From: Clostridia bacterium
Lineage (GTDB): Bacteria; Bacillota; Clostridia; Oscillospirales; SIG627
Reading direction: 5' to 3'
DNA length: 64,000 nt
NCBI GenBank assembly: GCA_017520825.1
Contig: JAFXEX010000002.1
Location: 144,969-208,968, forward strand
Shown here: positions 17,417 through 24,785 of the stretch, in pieces
How the letters are laid out: each line of letters starts with the position of its first letter
How positions within the stretch are numbered: position 1 is the first letter of the stretch
Program-made: the position numbers and the translations under genes
Notes under the pieces: generated by a model
Told to the model about the DNA's origin: nothing
Databases searched by the model: none
What the model saw: the letters and a program-made list of their open reading frames with translations, nothing else

Positions 17417-19051
17417 TTATTTTATTTCGTTCTGCTGTGCAACCACGCTTTCACCACAGTAGATACGGCGAAGCTTGGGCTTTTCTATCTTGCCTGTGGG
17501 GTTGCGAGGAACGTCTGCAAAAATTATCTTATGAGGTCTCTTGTAACGGGGAAGGTCAAGACAGAAATCCTGCAATTCCTCCTCACTAAGCGTCATACCT
17601 TCCTTGACCTGAACGATTGCTGTTGCAATTTCTCCAAGTCTTGAATCGGGAAGACCGATAACTGCAACGTCGCTTATCTTATCGTGCTTACGCAGGAAGT
17701 CCTCAATCTGTACGGGGTAAAGGTTTTCACCACCTGATATGATAACGTCCTTCTTTCTGTCAACCAACCAGATAAAGCCGTCCTCGTCCTCCTCTGCCAT
17801 ATCACCCGTGAACAGCCAACCGTCACGAAGCACCTCGCTGGTAGCCTTTTCGTCCTTGTAATACGCAGTCATAACACCGGGGCCCTTAACGGCAAGCTCA
17901 CCAACCTTACCGCGTTCAACGGGATTCTTGTTCTCGTCAACTATCATAGTCTGCCAGCCGTAGCCTGCCTTACCTATTGCGCCTACCTTATGCTCGTTTT
18001 CAACGCCGAGGTGAACGCAACCGGGGCCGATAGACTCTGAAAGTCCGTAGTTCGTATCGTAGGCGTGATTGGGGAAATAGCTCTTCCAACGCTTGATAAG
18101 GCTTGGTGGAACGGGCTGTGCGCCAATGTGCATAAGACGCCATTTTGAAAGGTCGTAGTCCTCAAGCTTAACGTCCCCTCTCTCGATAGCGTCAAGAATG
18201 TCCTGCGCCCACGGAACGAGAAGCCATACGATAGAGCATTTTTCCTCTGCTGCTACCTGCATTATCCATTCAGGCTTGATACCGTTGAGAAGCACCGAGC
18301 GTCCTCCCACAAGGAAGCTTCCGAACCAATGCATTTTAGCTCCCGTGTGATAAAGAGGAGGAATACAAAGGAATACGTCCTCCTTGGTCTGTGAATGATG
18401 ATTGTTTTCGGTCATTGCAGCGTGCATAAGACTGCGATGCTTATGTATAATTGCCTTGGGGAAGCCCGTCGTACCCGACGAGAAGTAAATTGCCGCATCG
18501 TCGTCATCAGTAAGCTTGATTGCAGGTGCCTTTGACGAGCAGTAGCCAACAAGCTCTTCATAGCTTTCGGCAAAGGTGGGACAGTCCTCTCCAACGTAGA
18601 GCCAAGTCTTTACCTTCTTTGCCTTGTGGCAGATTTCCTCTACACGTCCTACGAATTCGGGACCGAACACCAGAACGTCTGCGTCTGCAAGGTCAAGACA
18701 ATATTTGATTTCATCTGCTGTATATCGGTAGTTAAGAGGAACAGCCATTGCGCCCGATTTAAGAGCGCCGAAATATACGGGAAGCCATTCAAGACAGTTC
18801 ATAAGGAGAATGGCAACCTTGTCACCCTTCTTTACTCCTCTTGACAGGAGAAGATTAGCAAATCGGTTTGCACGGCAGTTAAAGTCCTGCCAGGTTATCT
18901 CCTTTCGGTAAACCTCACGGGAATTTGTCTCAATAAGAGAATATTCACGCCACGAGGTGCGCTGTCTTTCAAATTTAGGATTTATCTCAACAAGGCTTAT
19001 ATCGTTGGGATAAATATCGGCGTTTTTCTGTAAAATCTCTGTAATTGGCAT
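17417..19051 (-). CDS. AMP-dependent acyl/aryl-CoA synthetase
   Basis: A 544-residue ANL-superfamily ligase. Motifs are YFSSGTTGFPKAIIHKH near residue 190, NYGLSESIGPG near residue 340, FTGDMAEEDEDGF, SGGENLYPVQIED, and the C-terminal PTGKIEKPKL with the catalytic Lys. It is unlike PaaK in length and sequence, so this operon carries two different CoA ligases. The substrate is not predictable from motifs; the context suggests an aromatic or branched acid. It lies 37 bp after the symporter and 34 bp before iorA. Confidence 0.85.
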   Translation of the reverse strand: MPITEILQKNADIYPNDISLVEINPKFERQRTSWREYSLIETNSREVYRKEITWQDFNCRANRFANLLLSRGVKKGDKVAILLMNCLEWLPVYFGALKSGAMAVPLNYRYTADEIKYCLDLADADVLVFGPEFVGRVEEICHKAKKVKTWLYVGEDCPTFAESYEELVGYCSSKAPAIKLTDDDDAAIYFSSGTTGFPKAIIHKHRSLMHAAMTENNHHSQTKEDVFLCIPPLYHTGAKMHWFGSFLVGGRSVLLNGIKPEWIMQVAAEEKCSIVWLLVPWAQDILDAIERGDVKLEDYDLSKWRLMHIGAQPVPPSLIKRWKSYFPNHAYDTNYGLSESIGPGCVHLGVENEHKVGAIGKAGYGWQTMIVDENKNPVERGKVGELAVKGPGVMTAYYKDEKATSEVLRDGWLFTGDMAEEDEDGFIWLVDRKKDVIISGGENLYPVQIEDFLRKHDKISDVAVIGLPDSRLGEIATAIVQVKEGMTLSEEELQDFCLDLPRYKRPHKIIFADVPRNPTGKIEKPKLRRIYCGESVVAQQNEIK

Positions 19052-19088
19052 TTTTTGTATCCTTTCAATCTATTTGCAGAGTATATAG

Positions 19089-20663
19089 TTATTTACCAAG
19101 TGATTCCTTTGTGTTAACCTTAACCTCTCTGTCGTAGCAGGAGAACATTTGGTCGGTGTGCTCTTTTGCCAGCTTGGGAGTGAGAAGGCTTATAACAGGA
19201 ACGAGGATAAGACCACCCACCATGGCGAATACGCCCGAATAAAGTGAGTTGGTGAACATAAATCCAAAGAAGCCACCTTCAATAGTAAAGAGTCCGAAGT
19301 CCTTGAGGAGCTGAATTATCTCAATGCCCGTACCAAACAGGAAGCTTATTGCAACTGCCACCTTTGTGGTCTTCTTCCAATAGAGACCGTAGAGGAAGGG
19401 GGCAAGGAAAGCGCCTGCCAATGCACCCCAGGACACGCCCATCATCTGTGCGATGAAGGTAAAGCCGGGGAACATATCCTTAACTATGGCAATAACTGCT
19501 GAAACTACTATGAAGAACACGATGAACAGACGAAGAACTGTAAGCTTCTTCTTTTCGCTGAATTCCTTCTTCTTTGCAGCAGGAACTATAACGTCAAGGG
19601 TTAGAGTAGAGCTTGAGGTCAATACCAGTGACGAAAGAGTTGACATTGACGCCGCAAGCACCAGCACTATAACGATAGCAATAATAACGGGAGAAAGATT
19701 TGAAAGCATGGAGGGAATTATCTTATCGTTCATAAGCTTTCCGCCAACGTAAAGGCTCTCATTGTCAAAGAGTCTGCCAAATCCACCAAGGAAGTAGCAT
19801 CCACCTGCAACGATAATTGCAAATGCGGTTGAAATTATGGTACCCTTATTGATAGCCTCCTCGTTCTTGATTGAATAGAATTTACCAACCATCTGTGGAA
19901 GTCCCCAGGTACCGAGAGAGGTGAGCATTACTACGAAAAACAGAAATATGGGATTAGGTCCTACAAAGGAAGCAAACGCTCCGTTCATTGTGTCGTTGGG
20001 AAGTGCTGCAAGCTTTGCGTAAGCTTCCATAAAGCCACCCTGTGAGTTAAGCACTGCAGCAATTACTGCAACTATACCCACCAGCATAATAATACCCTGA
20101 ATGAAGTCGTTGATAGCCGTAGCCATATATCCACCGAAAATAACGTAGATACCCGTAAGTACAGCCATAATCGCTATAACTACCCAATAAGGAATACCGA
20201 AAGCCATATTGAAAAGGCTTGAAAGTCCGTTGTAAAGAGATGCTGTATAAGGAATAAGGAATATAAATACTATAAACGAAGCAGCTATCTTCAAGCCCTT
20301 TGACTGATATCTCTTTTCAAAGAAATCGGGCATTGTTTTACTCTCGAGATGCTGAGTCATAACTCTCGTTCTTCTGCCGAGAATTACCCAGGCGAGAAGC
20401 GAGCCGATAAAGGCGTTGCCCAGACCTATCCAGGTGGACGACATACCGAACGCCCAGCCGAACTGTCCCGCATAACCAACGAAAATTACTGCCGAAAAGT
20501 AGGACGTACCGTAAGCAAAGGCAGTAAGCCAAGGGCCTACGCTTCTTCCACCAAGCACGAAGCCGTCAACGTTTGTGGAGTGCTTTCTGCAATAGAGCCC
20601 TACCCCGATCATTAATGCGAAGAATACTACGAGCATTACACCCGTGAGAATTTGTGTTTCCAT
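19089..20663 (-). CDS. sodium:solute symporter (SSS family)
   Basis: A 524-residue polytopic protein with about 13 transmembrane helices and the SSS signature region FGGYMATAINDFIQGIIML near residue 180. FAYGTSYFSAVIFVGYAGQ near residue 50 holds residues that in this family line the Na+ and substrate sites. SSS members carry proline, pantothenate, acetate and also phenylacetate (PaaL/Ppa type). It is the first gene of a six-gene operon behind a tyrosine T-box, so tyrosine or a tyrosine precursor such as 4-hydroxyphenylacetate is the likely cargo. The family call is firm; the substrate is inferred. Confidence 0.88.
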   Translation of the reverse strand: METQILTGVMLVVFFALMIGVGLYCRKHSTNVDGFVLGGRSVGPWLTAFAYGTSYFSAVIFVGYAGQFGWAFGMSSTWIGLGNAFIGSLLAWVILGRRTRVMTQHLESKTMPDFFEKRYQSKGLKIAASFIVFIFLIPYTASLYNGLSSLFNMAFGIPYWVVIAIMAVLTGIYVIFGGYMATAINDFIQGIIMLVGIVAVIAAVLNSQGGFMEAYAKLAALPNDTMNGAFASFVGPNPIFLFFVVMLTSLGTWGLPQMVGKFYSIKNEEAINKGTIISTAFAIIVAGGCYFLGGFGRLFDNESLYVGGKLMNDKIIPSMLSNLSPVIIAIVIVLVLAASMSTLSSLVLTSSSTLTLDVIVPAAKKKEFSEKKKLTVLRLFIVFFIVVSAVIAIVKDMFPGFTFIAQMMGVSWGALAGAFLAPFLYGLYWKKTTKVAVAISFLFGTGIEIIQLLKDFGLFTIEGGFFGFMFTNSLYSGVFAMVGGLILVPVISLLTPKLAKEHTDQMFSCYDREVKVNTKESLGK

Positions 20664-20714
20664 TTAAATCCCTTCTTTCAAATATTTTTGCAAGGAAGAG
20701 AACGTATTTCAGGA

Positions 20715-20993
20715 AACAAAAAAATAGCGTCCTCTTTAATTAAAAAGAGGACGATTATATCAACCGTGGTACCACCTCTGTTCACTGATGTTTCACAGCA
20801 TCAGCCTTTACGGGTACTTGCTATACCCTTGTTCTGTTACGGGAACTCCCGTTGCAGCCTACTCGTTACCTTTCGGTGCACTGCTAACAGAATGTATTCG
20901 ATAGCACAACCACCATTGTCTCGCACCTACCGACAACTCTCTTGAAATGGAAAACCGTGCATCTACTTGTTTCTGCTCAACGCATTTAGATGA
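20715..20993 (-). promoter_or_regulatory. T-box leader, tyrosine specifier (TAC)
   Basis: Read on the minus strand the leader has a k-turn-type AGTAGA in Stem I, AGAGAG and GGTGCGAG in the distal loop, and the specifier loop CGAA-TAC-ATTC with TAC at 20896-20894. The T-box core AGAGGTGGTACCACGG falls at about 20779-20764. The antiterminator can form by pairing AGAGG with CCTCT of the competing terminator. TGGT fits a tRNA ending ACCA, that is discriminator A as in tRNA-Tyr. Expression is expected to rise when tRNA-Tyr is uncharged. Confidence 0.92.
20717..20753 (-). terminator. T-box expression-platform terminator
   Basis: CGTCCTCTTT / AAAGAGGACG stem at 20753-20728 on the minus strand, followed by a run of seven T residues. 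It is mutually exclusive with the T-box antiterminator. Confidence 0.9.
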
Positions 20994-20999
20994 TGACTT

Positions 21000-21028
21000 A
21001 TTTTAGCACACTGCTATGCGAAAGTCAA
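21000..21028 (-). promoter_or_regulatory. sigma-A promoter of the T-box operon
   Basis: Minus strand TTGACT (21028-21023), 17 bp, TAAAAT (21005-21000). Transcription would begin near 20993, giving a leader of about 330 nt. Confidence 0.85.
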
Positions 21029-21043
21029 GAGTTTTTTACACAA

Positions 21044-21083
21044 AATTTAAAAGTGGATTTTGTGTCTGTTCCACAAAATCCAC
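21044..21083 (-). terminator. terminator after the PqqD-like gene
   Basis: GTGGATTTTGTG (21053-21064) pairs with CACAAAATCCAC (21072-21083). TTTTAAATTTT follows on the minus strand; the + side also carries a T-run. Confidence 0.75.
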
Positions 21084-21088
21084 CTTTT

Positions 21089-21445
21089 TTATTTATTCGC
21101 CCATTTTACGAAGCCGTAGGAGTCAAGTATTCTAAAATACTGCGCCAGCCTTTCATAAAGGGGGTGTGCTTCCTCACCGAAGTGAGCCTCCACCTCTTTG
21201 CCAAGGTCGATAATAGTCTTTTTGCCGTCCATAACGGGCCAGATAAAGCTACCCATTTTATCAAGGTGAATGTAGCTTACCTTGGGCTTTTTTAAAAGCC
21301 TTTGAGCCACACGGTTCATAAATCCACGGTTCTCTATTTCAAGAGTAACTATTCCCTCTCCGTCGGTCTTCCAATTGATTTCAAGGGGACGGTAAGGAAT
21401 ACGTTCAAGATAATTCTGAGTAATAACAACCTTTTTCTTTGCCAT
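21089..21445 (-). CDS. PqqD-like (RRE fold) protein
   Basis: 118 residues. The C-terminal ~80 match the PqqD pattern LDKMGSFIWPVMDGKKTI, then LGKEVEAHFGEEAHPLYERL and a final LDSYGFV. PqqD-type domains bind peptides for modifying enzymes, but no radical-SAM enzyme or precursor peptide is nearby. The start overlaps the stop of the oligopeptide transporter by one base (TAATG), so translation is coupled. A role in handling the transporter's peptide cargo is inference. Confidence 0.8.
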   Translation of the reverse strand: MAKKKVVITQNYLERIPYRPLEINWKTDGEGIVTLEIENRGFMNRVAQRLLKKPKVSYIHLDKMGSFIWPVMDGKKTIIDLGKEVEAHFGEEAHPLYERLAQYFRILDSYGFVKWANK

Positions 21446-23358
21446 TATTTCTTTTCCTTCTTGCCAAGACTGAACTTAACGAGAGTGAGGATAATAATTG
21501 CAAAGAGCACGAGAGAGCCGATATTGGAAACTGCAGGAGCAAGGTTGAGCACGCCAGAAAGGTCGATAAGCTCGCCTACGCCAAATACTGCAAGGACTGC
21601 AAGGAGAATACCTACGAGCCCCTCTCCTGCTATCATACCCGAGCAGAAAAGTATACCGTTGTTGGTGACGGTCTTTCTCTTTTCCTCGTTCTTCATCTTA
21701 TCAAATACAAGTCTTACTATACCACCCACCATAATACAAGCGTTGAGCTGTACGGGGAGATATACACCAATTGCGAAGGGAAGCACGGGGATTCCCAGAA
21801 TTTCAACAACTATAGCGAGTCCCACACCGATAAAGATAAGAGACCAGGGAAGCTCTCCACCCATTATACCCTCGATAACCATCTTCATAAGGGTTGCCTG
21901 AGGTGCAGCAAGCTCGTCTGTGCCGAAGCCCCACGCAGAATCAAGAAGGTTGAGAGTTGCACCGATTGCAAAGGCTGCGGCAACTACACCGATTATTTCG
22001 CCTATCTGCTGTTTTCTGGGTGTTGCACCGAGAAGATAGCCTGTTTTAAGGTCTTGTGAGGTATCGCCCGAAATAGCGGCAACGATACAGATAATAGAGC
22101 CGATAGCGATAGCCGCCTGCATACCCGAGGCGCCTGCCTCACCTGTAAGCTTTAGGATAAGAGTTGCAATAAGAAGCGTTGCAATAGCCATGCCTGAAAC
22201 GGGGTTATTACTGCTTCCTACAAGTCCTACCATACGGGAGGATACGGTTGCGAAGAAGAAGCCGAAAATAACAACTATAAACGCTCCAACAAGTGAAACT
22301 GGGATAGCGGGAACGAGCCACACGAGAAGTGTAAGGATAAGGATAGCAATAAGAACTATCTTTATATTTATATCCCTTGCAGTACGTTCGTTTGACGAAG
22401 CGCCACCTGCAGAAAGTCCCTTTATAGCATCACGGAAGGTACGGATGATAAGGGGAAGAGACTTGATAAGGCTGATTATACCACCTGCTGCCAGAGCGCC
22501 TGCACCGATGTAACGCACGTAGCTTCCCCAGATAGCACCTGCGCCACCCGAGGCAAAAAGCTCGCCTATTGTAGCGTCTGTCTGAGGATACATAATTATT
22601 GATGAGCCGAAAATAACAATGATGGGAATAAGGATAAGCCAGCTAACGATACCACCTGCAAGCATATACGAGGATATTCTCGGTCCACAGATGTAGCCTA
22701 CGCTCATTACGGCAGGATAAATCTGGGTTCCTATTGCACCGGGGTACGTTTTCGTACTGCCTTCGATTGAAACCTCACCGGGAACTATTTTAAGTCCGTC
22801 GATAATAAACTTGAAGAGCGCTGAAAAGCCCATTCCGGCAAATACCGTCTTTGCGCTTGAGCCACCCTCCTCACCTGCCAGAAGAACCTCAGCGCAAGCC
22901 TGTCCCTCGGGATAAGGAAGAACGCCGTGCTCACGCACGATGAGAGCGTTTCTCAGGGGTACCATAAAGAATACGCCGAGAAGACCACCCAAAAGAGCGA
23001 TAAGGGTAATCTCAACAAGGCCGGGCTTGTCCATAATACCCTCTTTTGCCCAAAGATAAAGGGCGGGCAAGGTAAATATAGCGCCTGCTGCCAGGGATTC
23101 ACCTGCAGAGCCAACGGTCTGAACTATGTTGCTTTCAAGAATTGAGTTTTTCTTCATAATAACTCGGATAACGCCCATAGCTATAACTGCCGCAGGGATA
23201 GAAGCAGATACGGTCATACCTACTCTGAGTCCGAGGTAAGCGTTAGCTGCACCGAATATTACCGCTAAAAGAATACCCATTATTACCGACGTTACCGTCA
23301 GCTCGGGAGTTACTTTTTCGGCGGGAATATATGGCTTGAATTCGTTTTTGTTGTCCAT
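21445..23358 (-). CDS. OPT family oligopeptide transporter
   Basis: A 637-residue polytopic protein with roughly 15 hydrophobic helices. The N-terminus MDNKNEFKPYIPAEKVTPEL leads into the OPT core with GLRVGMTVSASIPAAVIAMG, and LPYPEGQACAEVLLAGEEGG near residue 150 is a family hallmark. OPT proteins import oligopeptides or metal-peptide complexes with protons. The ATG at 23358 follows AGAGGAAAT; the longer frame has no site. A promoter lies upstream, and a PqqD-like gene is coupled downstream. Confidence 0.9.
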   Translation of the reverse strand: MDNKNEFKPYIPAEKVTPELTVTSVIMGILLAVIFGAANAYLGLRVGMTVSASIPAAVIAMGVIRVIMKKNSILESNIVQTVGSAGESLAAGAIFTLPALYLWAKEGIMDKPGLVEITLIALLGGLLGVFFMVPLRNALIVREHGVLPYPEGQACAEVLLAGEEGGSSAKTVFAGMGFSALFKFIIDGLKIVPGEVSIEGSTKTYPGAIGTQIYPAVMSVGYICGPRISSYMLAGGIVSWLILIPIIVIFGSSIIMYPQTDATIGELFASGGAGAIWGSYVRYIGAGALAAGGIISLIKSLPLIIRTFRDAIKGLSAGGASSNERTARDINIKIVLIAILILTLLVWLVPAIPVSLVGAFIVVIFGFFFATVSSRMVGLVGSSNNPVSGMAIATLLIATLILKLTGEAGASGMQAAIAIGSIICIVAAISGDTSQDLKTGYLLGATPRKQQIGEIIGVVAAAFAIGATLNLLDSAWGFGTDELAAPQATLMKMVIEGIMGGELPWSLIFIGVGLAIVVEILGIPVLPFAIGVYLPVQLNACIMVGGIVRLVFDKMKNEEKRKTVTNNGILFCSGMIAGEGLVGILLAVLAVFGVGELIDLSGVLNLAPAVSNIGSLVLFAIIILTLVKFSLGKKEKK

Positions 23359-23414
23359 AATATTTCCTCTCTGTTTTAATAGGCACACAAATCACCTATT
23401 ATAATATTGAATAA

Positions 23415-23443
23415 ATCATACCATATTATTATATTTTAGTCAA
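23415..23443 (-). promoter_or_regulatory. sigma-A promoter for the OPT gene
   Basis: Minus strand TTGACT (23443-23438), 17 bp, TATGAT (23420-23415). Confidence 0.75.
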
Positions 23444-23458
23444 GAAAATTTGCGAAAG

Positions 23459-23491
23459 AAAGCTCCCTCTTTTTTTACGAGAAGGAGCTTT
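23459..23491 (-). terminator. probable terminator overlapping the end of the ECF S-component gene
   Basis: AAAGCTCC (23491-23484, minus strand) pairs with GGAGCTTT (23466-23459). The stem starts inside the last codons of the gene, and the T-tract is modest. Confidence 0.5.
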
Positions 23492-24017
23492 TTATTACCT
23501 TATTCATTACCCTCACAAGAGGAAGGACGAGAAATCCCGATGCAAGATTGCCAACGGCGTGTACTGCGTCCCAGGGAAGCCCTGCCATAATCCACAACAG
23601 CGTCTGCTTGAAATCCAAGCCGAACAGCAACGCCTGTGCAGGTGCGTACAGAGTGCCGTACAGAATTCCGTGAAGCCCACACACCAGAGGGTATACTATC
23701 ATTGAAATCCTTGGCGACATATTTCTCGGCAATAGCATTACCACTGCCCACAATACCGTCCATATGTAAAGATATGGAATCCACCAGGCAGCAAAGCCTG
23801 ACCAAAGTCCGTTAATAAACACAAAAACGTAAATGGGAATGAGGGCTTTTTTGCGAAACACCACGGTATACACTGTAGTAAAGGTTGCAAGTAGATGAAT
23901 ATTGGGTAAGATTTCAAGAAGTATTTTTGAGGTAAACATAAGAGTGCCCAGCATTGCAAACAGCACCGTTTCCCTCACGGTGAGAAATTTCTTTTTACTT
24001 TGTTCTGACAAGTTCAT
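23475..24017 (-). CDS. ECF transporter S component, probably for cobalamin
   Basis: A 180-residue membrane protein with about six helices and the overall plan of an ECF substrate-binding subunit: ETVLFAMLGTLMFTSKILLEILPNIHLLATFTTVYTVVF at the start and GLPWDAVHAVGNLASGFLVLPLV near the end. It overlaps the DUF4430 lipoprotein gene upstream by 23 bp, and both lie behind a cobalamin riboswitch. Vitamin B12 or a precursor is therefore the probable substrate. The energising EcfA/A'/T module is not in this window, so it would be shared (group II). Confidence 0.78.
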   Translation of the reverse strand: MNLSEQSKKKFLTVRETVLFAMLGTLMFTSKILLEILPNIHLLATFTTVYTVVFRKKALIPIYVFVFINGLWSGFAAWWIPYLYIWTVLWAVVMLLPRNMSPRISMIVYPLVCGLHGILYGTLYAPAQALLFGLDFKQTLLWIMAGLPWDAVHAVGNLASGFLVLPLVRVMNKVIKSSFS

Positions 24018-24450
24018 AATGCTCGCCGTCTGCTATAACCGTAGTGTCTGCACCCGTCATAAGATATTCTCCGTTTTTGAGAATCGACCAATAATAGCCG
24101 TCAACGTTGTAATCGGCAAATATTCCGTTGACCTTTTTAACGTAAATTCCGTACTGACTTTCCTCTCCCTCGATAAGAGAGTGAGCCGTGAGAGCGTCGG
24201 CAAGAGTTTCTGCGTCGGTTTTAACTGTAAAGGTTATGCTTTTGTCCTCTGCCTTAACCTCTACCTGAACCGTCTTTACACCCTCTCCAAGAGTTGTGTC
24301 CTCTGTGTAAAGAGCGTCGTCCCAAAGAGACGTCTCAACTATCACGTCGGGGGTAACTGTGTTTACGCCTGCTTCCTTTGTGCAAGCAGTAAGTGAGATG
24401 AGCATTACAATCGTTAATAGTAATGCCGATACCTTGATAAATCCTTTCAT
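23995..24450 (-). CDS. DUF4430 (transcobalamin-like) lipoprotein
   Basis: 151 residues. The signal peptide ends in lipobox LTAC at about residue 22. The mature part matches DUF4430, the fold of the transcobalamin/intrinsic factor C-terminal domain: KTVQVEVKAEDKSITFTVKTDA, then the typical YWSILKNGEYLMTGADTTVIADGEHYELV. It probably catches cobalamin at the outer membrane face and passes it to the S component encoded next. The riboswitch upstream supports this. Confidence 0.85.
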   Translation of the reverse strand: MKGFIKVSALLLTIVMLISLTACTKEAGVNTVTPDVIVETSLWDDALYTEDTTLGEGVKTVQVEVKAEDKSITFTVKTDAETLADALTAHSLIEGEESQYGIYVKKVNGIFADYNVDGYYWSILKNGEYLMTGADTTVIADGEHYELVRTK

Positions 24451-24483
24451 TTTGGTATCCCTTTCTTTTTAAAATATTTTTTA

Positions 24484-24521
24484 AAAGAATAAAATAAAAG
24501 CGCCCTTTCCGAAAAGGGCGC
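24484..24521 (-). terminator. expression-platform terminator of the cobalamin riboswitch
   Basis: A GCGCCCTTT / AAAGGGCGC stem (24521-24500, minus strand) is followed by TTTTTATTTTATT. Confidence 0.85.
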
Positions 24522-24529
24522 AATACAAC

Positions 24530-24672
24530 CATGCTCAATCCCCTTTCATTTGCCCAAAGAGTCTTTTACGTATTCACAGTAAGGCAAGCCTTCCGACTGT
24601 AACGGCAATGGCTGTTGCTACGGATTTTCACCGTGATTTCCTTGCTTTGAATTTTCATACTGCGTTTATTCT
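24530..24672 (-). promoter_or_regulatory. cobalamin riboswitch aptamer
   Basis: On the minus strand the core reads AAGGAAATCACGGTGAAAAT, then CCGTAGCAACAGCC, then a TTACAGTC segment and GGCTTGCC. These match the cobalamin family pattern (GGGAA, GGTGAAAATCC, ACTGT-type elements). It precedes the DUF4430 lipoprotein and ECF S component and ends in a terminator, so bound cobalamin should switch the genes off. Confidence 0.85.
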
Positions 24673-24681
24673 CTTATTTTT

Positions 24682-24710
24682 ATTATACTATACTTTTTTC
24701 GTTTTTTCAA
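24682..24710 (-). promoter_or_regulatory. sigma-A promoter for the cobalamin uptake unit
   Basis: Minus strand TTGAAA (24710-24705), 17 bp, TATAAT (24687-24682). Confidence 0.85.
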
Positions 24711-24785
24711 GTAATGCCACAACATTTTTTTGATAATGCATATACTAACACAGGACAAAAAATATAATTTATGAAAGGAAATGCT

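Noticed and set aside
13318..20663. Tyrosine/phenylalanine degradation operon
   Set aside because: The enzymes could run that way, but control by a tyrosine T-box argues against switching on breakdown when tyrosine is scarce. Kept only as the alternative to test.
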